From contig NC_008700.1 of assembly GCF_000015245.1 (NCBI RefSeq), positions 1,742,001 to 1,806,000 on the forward strand: a stretch of 64,000 nt of DNA. The letters run 5' to 3'. This DNA comes from Shewanella amazonensis SB2B (lineage in GTDB: Bacteria > Pseudomonadota > Gammaproteobacteria > Enterobacterales > Shewanellaceae). The position numbers were made by a program, and so were the translations under genes. The notes below the pieces were generated by a model, which did not search any database, was not told the DNA's origin, and saw nothing but the letters and a program-made list of their open reading frames with translations. Of the stretch, positions 40,194 to 49,011 are shown piece after piece (position 1 is the first letter of the stretch; each line of letters opens with the position of its first letter).

Positions 40194-40974
40194 CGGGGAC
40201 CTCGCGGGACAGGTGATACTTGCTCAATAGCCGGGCGAGGTCACCGGATCTCTCCAGCAGCCCAAACACAGCCTGCAGATTATTTAAATCCAGCGGGCTA
40301 TGTGGGTGTATCAGGGCGGTATGTTTGTACTGCTGGTCCACTATGGTCGACACCACCAGTTTTTGAGCCTTGTCCGGGAAGCTGCGCTGAAAGTAACTGA
40401 TATAGGCCTGGCTGATGGGCGCTATATCGGCCCGCCCCAGCAGCAAACCCTCGACGGCAGCGCGGGTATCGGGCACCAGCTCAGCAAGATATTGGGTCTT
40501 CAAAAAGTGTTCGTCAGTGTTGAATCCGGCAAAGCGGTAATGATAACCGCGCACCAGAAGTACCCGTCGCTGTGTCAAATCGGTAAAGAATCCCTTGCTG
40601 TTGGCCTCGGGGCTGCGGCCCACAAACACTTCACTATCCAGGATACCCAAAGGCAGCACGTCTTTGGGGATTTGTTGCCAACCCCAATCCGGGCTTTCGA
40701 ACAGGATAACATCGAAGCGGCGGCGCTCGAAGGCTTCGTATCGCCTCTCTATGCTGGTGGGGACGAAAACGAATTCATAGTCCTCTTGCAGCCTGTTCAA
40801 GCTGTCGATAAGCTCTGGAACCAGTCCAGAGTAGTCTCCATTATTGTCAACCACATAGGGTGGAAACGAGTAGCCACCAACAGTAACGGTTTTAGGCTCG
40901 GCCCAGGCATTGGCTGTGATGGCATAGCTTAGTGTCAGCAGCAGAAGGGTCACGCAGCGGCGAAAGAGATTCAT
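40168..40974 (-). CDS. Periplasmic solute-binding-like protein (PBP3 family)
   Basis: 268-residue secreted protein of the amino-acid-binding/transporter-substrate fold: signal peptide (CVTLLLLTLSYAITANAWA), then TVTVGGYSFPPYVVDNNGDY, GLVPELIDSLNRLQEDYEF, VLLVRGYHYRFAGF and a C-terminal lobe ending near LLSKYHLS. No permease or ATPase partner is encoded nearby, so it may be a stand-alone sensor or orphan binding protein. The open frame extends far upstream (to 41343), but the signal peptide marks ATG 40974 as the start; the ribosome site is weak. Its 3' end overlaps the convergent permease gene by 26 bases. Confidence 0.8.
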   Translation of the reverse strand: MNLFRRCVTLLLLTLSYAITANAWAEPKTVTVGGYSFPPYVVDNNGDYSGLVPELIDSLNRLQEDYEFVFVPTSIERRYEAFERRRFDVILFESPDWGWQQIPKDVLPLGILDSEVFVGRSPEANSKGFFTDLTQRRVLLVRGYHYRFAGFNTDEHFLKTQYLAELVPDTRAAVEGLLLGRADIAPISQAYISYFQRSFPDKAQKLVVSTIVDQQYKHTALIHPHSPLDLNNLQAVFGLLERSGDLARLLSKYHLSREVPVSHAEVPQ

Positions 40975-41168
40975 TAATTCACAGGCCCTGAGAAATGGTT
41001 CAGCTTCGGGCAAGCATAACCCGAGCACACTAATGTTTAAACTAGACCTTTTGACGCATGCTTGACGGTAAAGTTCATTGAGGCATGTCCCTCTAACCGT
41101 CCTATTGCAGGCACGCATGAGTAGCAGGCGGGGATGAGCCTGCTGACGAAAAGTAATCAGGAGCAAGT

Positions 41169-42260
41169 ATGCAGGGAAACGCAGCGCCACCCGATAAACC
41201 CACTGGTGTGGAGTCCAAACTTTTTCCGGCGTCTCCCTCTGTTCGTGCCCAGTTGGCACAGTGGCTCGATGACGGATATTTGCGCAAGGGAGCCCTGTCG
41301 CAATTGCCCCCGCTGGTGGAAGCCTGTGAGTCCCGGGCTCCACAAAACTGGTTAACGCCGCTTTACACCATGATGCTGTACCTGGGCGCCTTGTTGCTGG
41401 GGGCCGGGATCATTTTCTTTTTTGCCTACAACTGGGCGAATCTGCACCACTTTGCCAAATTTGTCCTGGTGGAAACGGCCATCGCATTTACTGTGTGCGG
41501 GCTGTATCCGGTGAGTCGGTTAGCGCCGGGAAGACAGGTGTTTCACTGGCTTACGGGGGCCCTGTTACTGCTGCTGGACCTGTTGGTGGGCGCCCTGTTG
41601 GCGCTGGTGGGGCAGGTGTATCAAACCGGCGCCGATCCCTGGCAGCTCTTTGCCATTTGGGCTGCCTTTACCTTGTTGCCCGCACTGGTATATCGCAGCG
41701 ATTTGCTCTGGAGCGCCTTTTGGGCCCAGAGCAATCTGGCGCTGTGGCTTCATTTTGCCCATCTTGGTGCCATCTTGGGCATTGTGGTTGATGTCGGTTG
41801 GGCGATGCTCATTATTGCTGTCTGTAACCTGGGCCTGCACTGGCTACTTGAAGTCGGACAAAGACGCAAGTTGCCCGTTTTTGCCCATACGTTCACCAAT
41901 ACGCTTGCCCTTACGGCGGGGGTGACCGGCCTTGCCTGGTACGGCGCTTATCACATCCTGGATACCCGCCTTGGCTGGCAACATGGTGCGCTCTTGGTGG
42001 CACTGCTGGCGCTGGTGCCGCTGATTTATCTTGTTTACCGCAGATGGTGCCTGAGGATTACGGCGCTTGGCATATGGGGATTTGTCGTTATCGCCGAGTC
42101 GAGCATCTTGCTTGCGCGGGTTCTGTTTGAGGGCAGCGAGCCGGTGGGGAGTTTCTTGCTGGTGGGCTGCTATGTGATTGGCTGTAGCAGCGGCCTTGCG
42201 ATTTATCTCAAGGGTCTTCTTCGGGAGGAAAAGATGCAGGAGATGCAACATGGTGGATAA
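41169..42260 (+). CDS. DUF2157 membrane protein
   Basis: 363-residue inner-membrane protein. A short soluble N-terminus (LAQWLDDGYLRKGALSQL, as in DUF2157) is followed by about ten helices starting with MMLYLGALLLGAGIIFFFAY. It overlaps the next gene by 11 bases. The DUF2157, DUF4401 and GDYXXLXY proteins commonly occur together; their joint role is not known. Confidence 0.85.
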   Translation: MQGNAAPPDKPTGVESKLFPASPSVRAQLAQWLDDGYLRKGALSQLPPLVEACESRAPQNWLTPLYTMMLYLGALLLGAGIIFFFAYNWANLHHFAKFVLVETAIAFTVCGLYPVSRLAPGRQVFHWLTGALLLLLDLLVGALLALVGQVYQTGADPWQLFAIWAAFTLLPALVYRSDLLWSAFWAQSNLALWLHFAHLGAILGIVVDVGWAMLIIAVCNLGLHWLLEVGQRRKLPVFAHTFTNTLALTAGVTGLAWYGAYHILDTRLGWQHGALLVALLALVPLIYLVYRRWCLRITALGIWGFVVIAESSILLARVLFEGSEPVGSFLLVGCYVIGCSSGLAIYLKGLLREEKMQEMQHGG

Positions 42261-43296
42261 ATCGCAGCTATGGCAGGGGCTTGTGGAAAAAGGCCTGACA
42301 ACCAGGGATACCTTGCCAGAGAATCATCACGGACCTCTGTGGTTAACCCTGCTGACAGGCTTATCCGGCTGGATAGCTGCCTTCTTTTTTCTGGGGTTCT
42401 CTGTGCTCCTTATTGAAGAGTTTTCCCGGTTTGATGACAAGATGGCATTGGCAGTGGGGCTGATTTACGCTGCCATCGCCAGGGGCATTTACAGTCAGGG
42501 CAAGGGAGTGGAGTTTCTCACACAACTTGGTTTTGCCATTAACCTTGCCGCCATGCTCGCGACCCTGTGGGGGCTTGCCCATTACTTTGACAATCCAGGC
42601 GTTGTGTATTGGTTGTCGGGTGCTTGCTTGCTGGCTTTGAACGGCTGGTTTTGCCGTTATGGTGTCGATGGGCAGCTTTCGGTATTGGGTGCTCTGGTGC
42701 TGTTTGCCCAGGCTTTCGACAGCGTTAAGTGTGTGGCTTGGGTGTTACCGGCGATGTTACTTGGGCTGGGGTTGGTCAATGGCCTTTGGCAGCCCTGGAT
42801 ACGCCTGCAGCTTTGCGGGTTGCACCTGTTCGCGCGGCGATTATCCCATGGGATGGTGTTTATGGTGCTCGCGTTACCTCTGGTGCTGGATGAGCAGCTG
42901 CTGTATTTGGGCGCTGGCTCGATATTTGCGGGGCAGGACGGATGGGCATTCAGCATCGCCAAGGCAGCGAGTTACCTGACGTTCATTATCTTTTGTGCGG
43001 CCATACTCTGGCGGCTCAAGGTGCCGGTGTTGGGCCTTGTGATGGGTACACTGGGTTTAACACTGCTTTTCAGCCAGTTTTCCGGACTGGCCCTTGCCAT
43101 GGTGCTGTGGCTCTTTGGCTGGCAGCGCCGGGAGCGGCTTTATGTGCTGCTGGCCTCTATGGCGGCGCTCCTCTATTTCAGCGCTTACTACTATGAGTTG
43201 TCGCTGACCTTGCTGCATAAATCCATGGTGCTGATGGGGCTTGGTATTTTACTGCTGTTAGCGGGATTTGTTCTTTCTCGCAGGGAGGCATCATGA
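42250..43296 (+). CDS. DUF4401 membrane protein
   Basis: 348-residue polytopic membrane protein with about ten helices, preceded by a soluble N-terminus (SQLWQGLVEKGLTTRDTLPE). It matches the DUF4401 partner of DUF2157 proteins in length, topology and operon position. Start at ATG 42250, inside the end of the preceding gene, with AGGAG seven bases upstream. It overlaps the next gene by ATGA. Confidence 0.82.
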   Translation: MVDKSQLWQGLVEKGLTTRDTLPENHHGPLWLTLLTGLSGWIAAFFFLGFSVLLIEEFSRFDDKMALAVGLIYAAIARGIYSQGKGVEFLTQLGFAINLAAMLATLWGLAHYFDNPGVVYWLSGACLLALNGWFCRYGVDGQLSVLGALVLFAQAFDSVKCVAWVLPAMLLGLGLVNGLWQPWIRLQLCGLHLFARRLSHGMVFMVLALPLVLDEQLLYLGAGSIFAGQDGWAFSIAKAASYLTFIIFCAAILWRLKVPVLGLVMGTLGLTLLFSQFSGLALAMVLWLFGWQRRERLYVLLASMAALLYFSAYYYELSLTLLHKSMVLMGLGILLLLAGFVLSRREAS

Positions 43297-43793
43297 GACG
43301 GCTTAGCGCATTTTGGCTAACTTTTATCGCCACTTTCGGGTTGTTGGCTGTGATTAATGTCGACATTGCCTCAAAGGAGCGGCAACTTGCCGAGGGCACA
43401 GTGCTGCGGTTTGCCCTGGCGCCCGTCGACCCCCGCTCCCTGATGCAGGGAGACTATATGGCGCTCGCGTATGCAGTGGAGGCGCCCATATTGGGTGCGC
43501 TGACCGAGGAAGAGCGTGCCAACAGCATGACTGGTTATGTGTGGGTTACGTTGGATGAGCATGCCCGGGCGCACTTTTTTGCCATTGAACGAAGCGAGCC
43601 CAAGCCTGCTGATGTGCAACGCGTTCAGTTCCGGCTGCGGGAAGGGCAAATAAAGCTGGCCAGCAACGCCTGGTTTTTTGAAGAAGGCAGTGCTGCGCGC
43701 TTCGATAACGCCAAATACGGTGAGTTCCGCTTGGGTGATGATGGCACTTTACTGCTCAGCGCCTTGCTGGACGAGCAACTCAATCCGTTATAA
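43293..43793 (+). CDS. GDYXXLXY-domain protein
   Basis: 166-residue protein with one N-terminal membrane helix (FWLTFIATFGLLAVINV) and the family motif GDYMALAY near residue 53, after the typical PVDPRSLMQ. The mature part is beta-rich and predicted periplasmic. It is the third gene of the DUF2157/DUF4401 module and overlaps the previous gene by ATGA. Function unknown. Confidence 0.88.
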   Translation: MRRLSAFWLTFIATFGLLAVINVDIASKERQLAEGTVLRFALAPVDPRSLMQGDYMALAYAVEAPILGALTEEERANSMTGYVWVTLDEHARAHFFAIERSEPKPADVQRVQFRLREGQIKLASNAWFFEEGSAARFDNAKYGEFRLGDDGTLLLSALLDEQLNPL

Positions 43794-44053
43794 CTATGAA
43801 AATTAAACAGGTTTTTTAAATGGGAACTGGATCTGGCTGGCGACTGGAACGCATCCTCGATAGCCAGGTTTGATACTTTCAGAGGTTGACCATACAAAAG
43901 TGGTAATTGCTTTACATATGACACCCACCTGTAACATTTCTGATGTAGAATCGGTTCCGATTTTCGCAGAATATCTGGGTAAATCAATACGATAAAGCAT
44001 ATCGTGCGGATAATTATATAAAAAGCACAACCACAATTTTTAGGGGTTAACAC

Positions 44054-46897
44054 ATGAAAACCAAAGCGTCCCTGGTCGCTCTGGCGTTGGCGGGTGTCTC
44101 TGCCAATGTCTTTGCCGCCGACAACCTCGTCATTTCTGAATATGTCGAAGGTTCCAGCAACAATAAAGCCATTGAACTCTACAATCCAACCGCGGCCGCG
44201 GTAGACCTGAGCCAATATCAGCTTAAGTTTTACTTTAACGGCAACAGCACCGCTGGCAGTAACATTGCCCTCAGTGGGATCCTGGCCTCGGGTGCCACCT
44301 TTGTGGTTGCTGACAACGATGCCAGCGCCGATATTTTAAACCGCACCCAACTTGCCAGTAACGCCAGTTTTTTTAACGGTGACGATGCCATAGTACTGGA
44401 ACACCTTGGCAGTGTTATCGACAGCCTCGGCCAGATTGGTGTGGACCCCGGCAGCCAGTGGGGCAGCGGTTTGTTGTCCACTGCCGACAATACCCTGCGC
44501 CGGGATGGGGCCAACCTGGTTGCCGACACAGATCCATACGATGCGGTAACCCTGAGCAACTGGATTGGTTTTGCTCAGGATGATTTCTCCAATCTGGGCC
44601 AGTTTTCCAGCGGCCCAACCGATCCGACTGACCCGACCGATCCCACTGACCCACCGGCAGAAGGCATGGTGTGCGGTACTTCTGCCACCGCCATTCACAG
44701 TATTCAGGGCGCAGGCACAACAAGCCCCATGGTCGGCCAAATAGTGGAAGTGGAAGCCGTAGTGGTGAGCAATCAGGAGGCTGGCCTCAAGGGCTTATTC
44801 CTGCAAATGGCCGACGCCGAGCAAGACAGCGATGTACAAACTTCTGAAGGGGTATTCCTGTATACCGGTAACGCCCCCACTGGCTATCTGGTGGGTGATC
44901 GGGTTCGCGTTAAAGCCAAGGTCGTGGAGTATCAGGGCCTGACCGAGCTGACCAACCTCACCGACAAGACGCTTTGTGCCACGGCTCAGCCGCTGCCAAC
45001 GGCCGCCGCCCTCAGCCTGCCGGTAAACGATGTGACTGAGCTTGAAGCCTTTGAAGGCATGCTGGTTAACTTCAGCCAGAATCTGGTGGTCAATGAGGTT
45101 TATAACCTGGGCCGCTACGGCGAAATCATGCTGGGTGGCCGTCGTCACGTTATTGGTACTCAGGTCGCGGCCCCCGGCGCCGATGCCCTGGCTGTAACCG
45201 CTGCCAACCAGCGTGACAGCATTTTGTTGGACGATGGTCTCACCAGCCAGAACCCCGACCCTGTTATCTATCCTGCGCCGGGTCTGAGCGCCACCAACAC
45301 AGTGCGTGTGGGTGATACTGTGACCAACCTGACAGCCGTGATGCACTATGGTTTTGGCGTATACCGCCTTATGCCGCTGGATACAGTTAACTTTGTTGCC
45401 AGTAATCCGCGCACCGATGCACCGGCGCTGGATGCCGGTAACCTCAAGGTCGCCAGCTTCAACGTGCTTAACTACTTCAATGGTGATGGCCTGGGCGGCG
45501 GTTTCCCCACCGCGCGCGGTGCCAATACCGCCGTGGAATTTGAGCGTCAGCGAGCGAAAATCATCAGTGCCATGAAGGCCATCGATGCCGATATATTGGG
45601 CTTGATGGAAATCGAAAATGATGGTTTCGGCAGTGAGTCTGCCATTGCCGACCTGGTCAACGGCCTCAATGCCGCTACAGAAGCGGGCCGCTACGGCTAC
45701 ATTGACCCGGCGGTGCCAGCGATTGGCACAGATGCCATCAGCGTCGGTATCATCTACCGCACTGACAAGGTGACGCCGGAAGGCGCTGCCGCCATCCTCG
45801 ACAGCAGCAACTCGGCTGTGGATGAAGATGGCAAGGTTCTGTTTAACGACCAGAAAAACCGCCCCATGCTGGCACAGGCGTTCCGTCATCTGGAAACCGA
45901 TGAGCCAGTCGTAGTCGCCGTCAATCACTTCAAGTCCAAGGGCAGTGACTGTGTTGCTGAAAATGACCCGGATCTGGGTGATGGCCAGGGCAACTGTAAC
46001 CTGACCCGCACCCGCGCCGCCAAAGCCGTGGGTGAGTTCCTGAACACCGAGTTTGCTGACGCCCCGGTTCTGGTGATTGGTGACCTTAACTCCTACGCCA
46101 TGGAAAACCCACTGACGGCATTGAATGAAGCCGGACTGACCGAACTCTTTGCTCATCTGGGCAAAGAATCGGCCTACTCTTATGTGTTCTCCGGTGAGTC
46201 TGGTCAGCTCGACCATGCACTGGCGAATGTTGCCTTGCTGGAGAAAGTGGTGGATGTGACCGAATGGCACATCAACACCGACGAGCCACGCATTCTTGAC
46301 TACAACGTCGAGTTCAAGAGTGCAGGGCAGGTGGAGTCCCTCTACAGCATGGATGCCTATCGTTCATCGGATCACGACCCTGTGGTGATTTCACTGGAGC
46401 TGGAACGCGCCAATGAACTGCCTGTTGCCAACTTCAGCTATCAGGTACGTGGTCGCAAGGTGGCGTTCGTGGCCAATGCCACCGATGCCGATGGTGGCAT
46501 TAATGCCATTCACTGGAACTTTGGTGATGGCACCGAGGCCATGGGGGATGCGGTTGAACACAAGTTTGCCAACCGCGGTGTGTATCAGGTGAGCCTGACC
46601 GTGACCGATAATCTGGGTGGCAGCACCACTGTGACTCAGCAGGTTGGGGTTGGCGTCAACGCCGACAACAAAGCGCCTGTGGCTGCCATCGAGCATCTGG
46701 ACTTTGGTCTGTTTCACCTCTTTGTATCAGCGAGCTACGATACCGATGGCCGTATCCGCAAGCAGCTGTGGCAGTTTAACGACGGTGCCCGTTTCGCAAG
46801 CTCCGTGGTGCTGCGCCGCGCTGGCAGCGCCAGTGAGGTTAACCTCACAGTGACTGACAACGATGGGGCGACTGACAGCACCAGTCTGCGCTTTTAA
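44054..46897 (+). CDS. exeM: ExeM/NucH-type extracellular endonuclease
   Basis: 947-residue secreted DNase. Domains in order: signal peptide ending at ANVFAAD; a lamin-tail domain (about 22-185, LVISEYVEGSSNNKAIELYN); a TDP-repeat linker (GPTDPTDPTDPTDPP near 192); an OB-fold segment (about 215-450); an endonuclease/exonuclease/phosphatase domain (about 465-780) with ASFNVLNYFNGDG, LMEIENDGFG, VNHFKSKGSDC, VIGDLNSYA, SGQLDHALA and the active-site SSDHDPV; then PKD-like domains (from 795, WNFGDGTEAMGD). ExeM is known in Shewanella as a DNase that degrades extracellular DNA and affects biofilms. The C-terminus lacks a GlyGly-CTERM tail. A TAGGGG site precedes the ATG. Confidence 0.9.
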   Translation: MKTKASLVALALAGVSANVFAADNLVISEYVEGSSNNKAIELYNPTAAAVDLSQYQLKFYFNGNSTAGSNIALSGILASGATFVVADNDASADILNRTQLASNASFFNGDDAIVLEHLGSVIDSLGQIGVDPGSQWGSGLLSTADNTLRRDGANLVADTDPYDAVTLSNWIGFAQDDFSNLGQFSSGPTDPTDPTDPTDPPAEGMVCGTSATAIHSIQGAGTTSPMVGQIVEVEAVVVSNQEAGLKGLFLQMADAEQDSDVQTSEGVFLYTGNAPTGYLVGDRVRVKAKVVEYQGLTELTNLTDKTLCATAQPLPTAAALSLPVNDVTELEAFEGMLVNFSQNLVVNEVYNLGRYGEIMLGGRRHVIGTQVAAPGADALAVTAANQRDSILLDDGLTSQNPDPVIYPAPGLSATNTVRVGDTVTNLTAVMHYGFGVYRLMPLDTVNFVASNPRTDAPALDAGNLKVASFNVLNYFNGDGLGGGFPTARGANTAVEFERQRAKIISAMKAIDADILGLMEIENDGFGSESAIADLVNGLNAATEAGRYGYIDPAVPAIGTDAISVGIIYRTDKVTPEGAAAILDSSNSAVDEDGKVLFNDQKNRPMLAQAFRHLETDEPVVVAVNHFKSKGSDCVAENDPDLGDGQGNCNLTRTRAAKAVGEFLNTEFADAPVLVIGDLNSYAMENPLTALNEAGLTELFAHLGKESAYSYVFSGESGQLDHALANVALLEKVVDVTEWHINTDEPRILDYNVEFKSAGQVESLYSMDAYRSSDHDPVVISLELERANELPVANFSYQVRGRKVAFVANATDADGGINAIHWNFGDGTEAMGDAVEHKFANRGVYQVSLTVTDNLGGSTTVTQQVGVGVNADNKAPVAAIEHLDFGLFHLFVSASYDTDGRIRKQLWQFNDGARFASSVVLRRAGSASEVNLTVTDNDGATDSTSLRF

Positions 46898-47276
46898 GCA
46901 CAAAGTAAACGGCCTGCACTCTGGCTGACTGGCAGTGCAGGTGATGTTTACCGCTCGGTCCTTTGAAAAGTAAGTGCAGAAAAACCGGCGCCATGCGCCG
47001 GTTTTTTATTTAAGTTCGCCGCTCTCCTCATTTACACATCCCTCCCCGGCAGCGGGACATTCAGGGGGATGATGGTCTGGACGATTCATCCAGCTCTTTG
47101 TTGATGGTTTGTGAGTCGAAACAAAAACGAAAATCTGCGACTTATTCGCGCTTTATTCGGGGTGTTGGGGCGTACATTGGCCATATAAAGGTAAGCATTT
47201 TGGTGGTGGCCCCGATTTCAACTGGTTTACCATGTTATTGATATTATGAATTATCTGAATTCTATGGAGTCTTTCG
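46898..47276. other. 379-base intergenic region between exeM and acr3
   Basis: Holds the exeM terminator at 46980-47010 and the acr3 promoter region. An AT-rich stretch with an imperfect inverted repeat (about 47239-47262) could be an ArsR-type operator but is too degenerate to call. No gene seen. Confidence 0.5.
46980..47010 (+). terminator. Terminator after exeM
   Basis: AAAACCGGCGC-CAT-GCGCCGGTTTT hairpin followed by T-rich sequence. Confidence 0.92.
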
Positions 47277-48353
47277 ATGACGACCAATCGTTGTATTGAT
47301 GTGCCTGTCAGCCAAAAGATGAGCTTTCTTGATCGCAATCTCACCCTGTGGATTTTTGTTGCCATGGCGCTAGGGGTAGCACTCGGTTACCTGTTTCCCG
47401 GTATCGCCCAGCTCAATGAGTCGATGTCAGTGGGCTCTACCAACGTGCCGCTGGCGATTGGCCTCATCCTGATGATGTATCCACCCTTGGCCAAGGTGAA
47501 CTACGCCACCATGGGCACCATGGCAAGGGATCGCCGTGCCATTACCCTGTCGCTGCTGATGAACTGGTTGATTGGTCCGATACTGATGTTTGCCATCGCC
47601 CTGCTGTTTTTACGGGACTACCCGGGGTATATGGTCGGCCTGACCCTGATTGGCCTTGCCCGTTGCATCGCCATGGTACTGGTATGGAATGATCTTGCCG
47701 GCGGCAGCAAGGAGTATGGCGCAGGACTGGTAGCCTTAAACAGCGCGTTTCAAATTCTGACCTATAGCTTTATGGCGTGGCTGTTTATTACTGTCCTGCC
47801 GCCTCTGTTTGGACTGCAGGGGGTTGCTGTGGATATCACTATGCTGGATATTGCCAAAAGCGTGCTCATTTATCTCGGTATTCCCTTTGTCGCGGGTTTC
47901 TTAAGCCGTAAATACCTGATTAGGGCCAAGGGCGAGCAGTGGTACACAGAACGCTTTATCCCGGCTATCTCGCCCATTACGCTGATAGCGCTATTGGCAA
48001 CCATAGTGCTGATGTTCAGCCTCAAGGGGGAAATGATAGTGCAGCTGCCAATGGATGTGCTGCGGGTCGCCCTTCCTTTGGTGCTTTACTTTGTGCTGAT
48101 GTTTTTCTCAAGCTTTTATATTGGTAAAAAGCTTGGGCTTCCCTACGATAAAAACGCCTCTATCGCGTTTACTGCCACGGGAAATAACTTTGAGTTGGCT
48201 ATAGCCGTTTCAATTGCGGTATTTGGCTTGAATTCAGATCAGGCGTTTGCCGGTGTGATAGGTCCGCTGGTGGAGGTGCCTGTGCTTATCCTGCTGGTTA
48301 ACGTGGCACTTCGCTTCAAGCAAGGTTACACCAGGTCCTTAAGTGCGTCCTGA
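47277..48353 (+). CDS. acr3: Acr3-family arsenite efflux permease
   Basis: 358-residue inner-membrane protein with ten helices. It carries the Acr3 signatures GLARCIAMVLVWNDLAGGS (with the substrate cysteine, near residue 128) and FTATGNNFELAIAVSIAVFG near 300. Acr3 extrudes arsenite. GGAG lies nine bases before the ATG. No arsR, arsC or arsH is seen on either side, so the gene is isolated from the usual ars partners; regulation may come from elsewhere. Confidence 0.93.
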   Translation: MTTNRCIDVPVSQKMSFLDRNLTLWIFVAMALGVALGYLFPGIAQLNESMSVGSTNVPLAIGLILMMYPPLAKVNYATMGTMARDRRAITLSLLMNWLIGPILMFAIALLFLRDYPGYMVGLTLIGLARCIAMVLVWNDLAGGSKEYGAGLVALNSAFQILTYSFMAWLFITVLPPLFGLQGVAVDITMLDIAKSVLIYLGIPFVAGFLSRKYLIRAKGEQWYTERFIPAISPITLIALLATIVLMFSLKGEMIVQLPMDVLRVALPLVLYFVLMFFSSFYIGKKLGLPYDKNASIAFTATGNNFELAIAVSIAVFGLNSDQAFAGVIGPLVEVPVLILLVNVALRFKQGYTRSLSAS

Positions 48354-48415
48354 CGTCTATAGGGCTCAAGCCCAGGTTCTCAACGTCTGAGATGCAGTGA
48401 CCAATATAATGTAAT

Positions 48416-48446
48416 GGCGGAGTACCCGGGATTTGGGTACTCCGCC
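48416..48446. repeat. Perfect 12-bp hairpin between acr3 and ydbL
   Basis: Arms GGCGGAGTACCC and GGGTACTCCGCC pair perfectly around a seven-base loop. No T-run follows on either strand, so it is not a standard terminator although it lies between convergent genes. Confidence 0.8.
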
Positions 48447-48481
48447 AGATCGTGAAACGCAGCTTATGCTGATTGCACAAA

Positions 48482-48799
48482 CTATTTCTTTATCCACTTA
48501 CCCGATGGGTCCTGGATAAAGTGGCCCTTGTCGGCTGCCTTGATGGCCTTTTCGGCGGCGAGTTTGGCCACATCTGAGGTGGCAATCTTGTTTTTGGCGG
48601 CAATTTTTTCGTAGTGGGCGCGGCGCTTGGTGTTGACTTCTTCCATCAGCGCGCGGGCCTCAGGGTTGTCTTTTATCAGGCCGAGGTAACCGTTTTGCTG
48701 CTCGCCCAAAAAACCGTCCGATTTGGCCTGCTGCAGATCCATGGCAAACACATTGAAAGAAAGCAGGGCGGCGGCTGTCATCATTATCCATCTTTTCAT
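48482..48799 (-). CDS. ydbL: YdbL (DUF1318) periplasmic protein
   Basis: 105-residue secreted protein: signal peptide (WIMMTAAALLSFNVFAM) followed by LQQAKSDGFLGEQQNGYLG, ARALMEEVNTKRRAHYEKIA and a C-terminal Trp-Ile-Lys-Lys. This tracks E. coli YdbL along its length. YdbL acts with YdbH and YnbE in transport of phospholipids across the envelope, probably by controlling YnbE assembly. Third gene of ydbH-ynbE-ydbL; a GGAGAA site precedes the ATG. Confidence 0.92.
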   Translation of the reverse strand: MKRWIMMTAAALLSFNVFAMDLQQAKSDGFLGEQQNGYLGLIKDNPEARALMEEVNTKRRAHYEKIAAKNKIATSDVAKLAAEKAIKAADKGHFIQDPSGKWIKK

Positions 48800-48811
48800 C
48801 GCATTCTCCGG

Positions 48812-49000
48812 TCAGAACAGCTGGTCGTCGGCGAGCAGGGCATCAAGCTCCTTGTCCACCTTGATGCGGATTTCGTGTTCAATTTTCACGTTCAGATTAA
48901 TAACAATCGGCTTGTCGGGCGGCTCAATTTTGACCGTCGGCGAGCAGGCTGTTATCAGTAGCGCCATCATGGCGCCAAGGCCGGGTGCGACTAATTTCAC
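48812..49000 (-). CDS. ynbE: YnbE family outer-membrane lipoprotein
   Basis: 62-residue lipoprotein: signal peptide with ITAC lipobox (Cys near residue 19), then PTVKIEPPDKPIVINLNVKI and EIRIKVDKELD. It matches E. coli YnbE, which joins the C-terminal end of YdbH by beta-strand addition to complete the lipid bridge at the outer membrane. The start is a GTG (GAGGGA upstream). It lies 11 bases after ydbH and 12 bases before ydbL. Confidence 0.93.
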   Translation of the reverse strand: MKLVAPGLGAMMALLITACSPTVKIEPPDKPIVINLNVKIEHEIRIKVDKELDALLADDQLF

Positions 49001-49011
49001 GGGCGAGTCCC

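Noticed and set aside
43625..44215. 196-codon minus-strand frame across the exeM promoter region
   Set aside because: It overlaps two supported genes on the other strand and has no family resemblance.
44795..46270. 491-codon open frame on the minus strand
   Set aside because: It is antisense to the well-supported extracellular nuclease gene; the predicted protein is His- and Gln-rich with no family features, as expected of a shadow frame.
47239..47262. AT-rich inverted sequence upstream of acr3 as an ArsR operator
   Set aside because: The arms are too degenerate, and no arsR is present nearby to support it.
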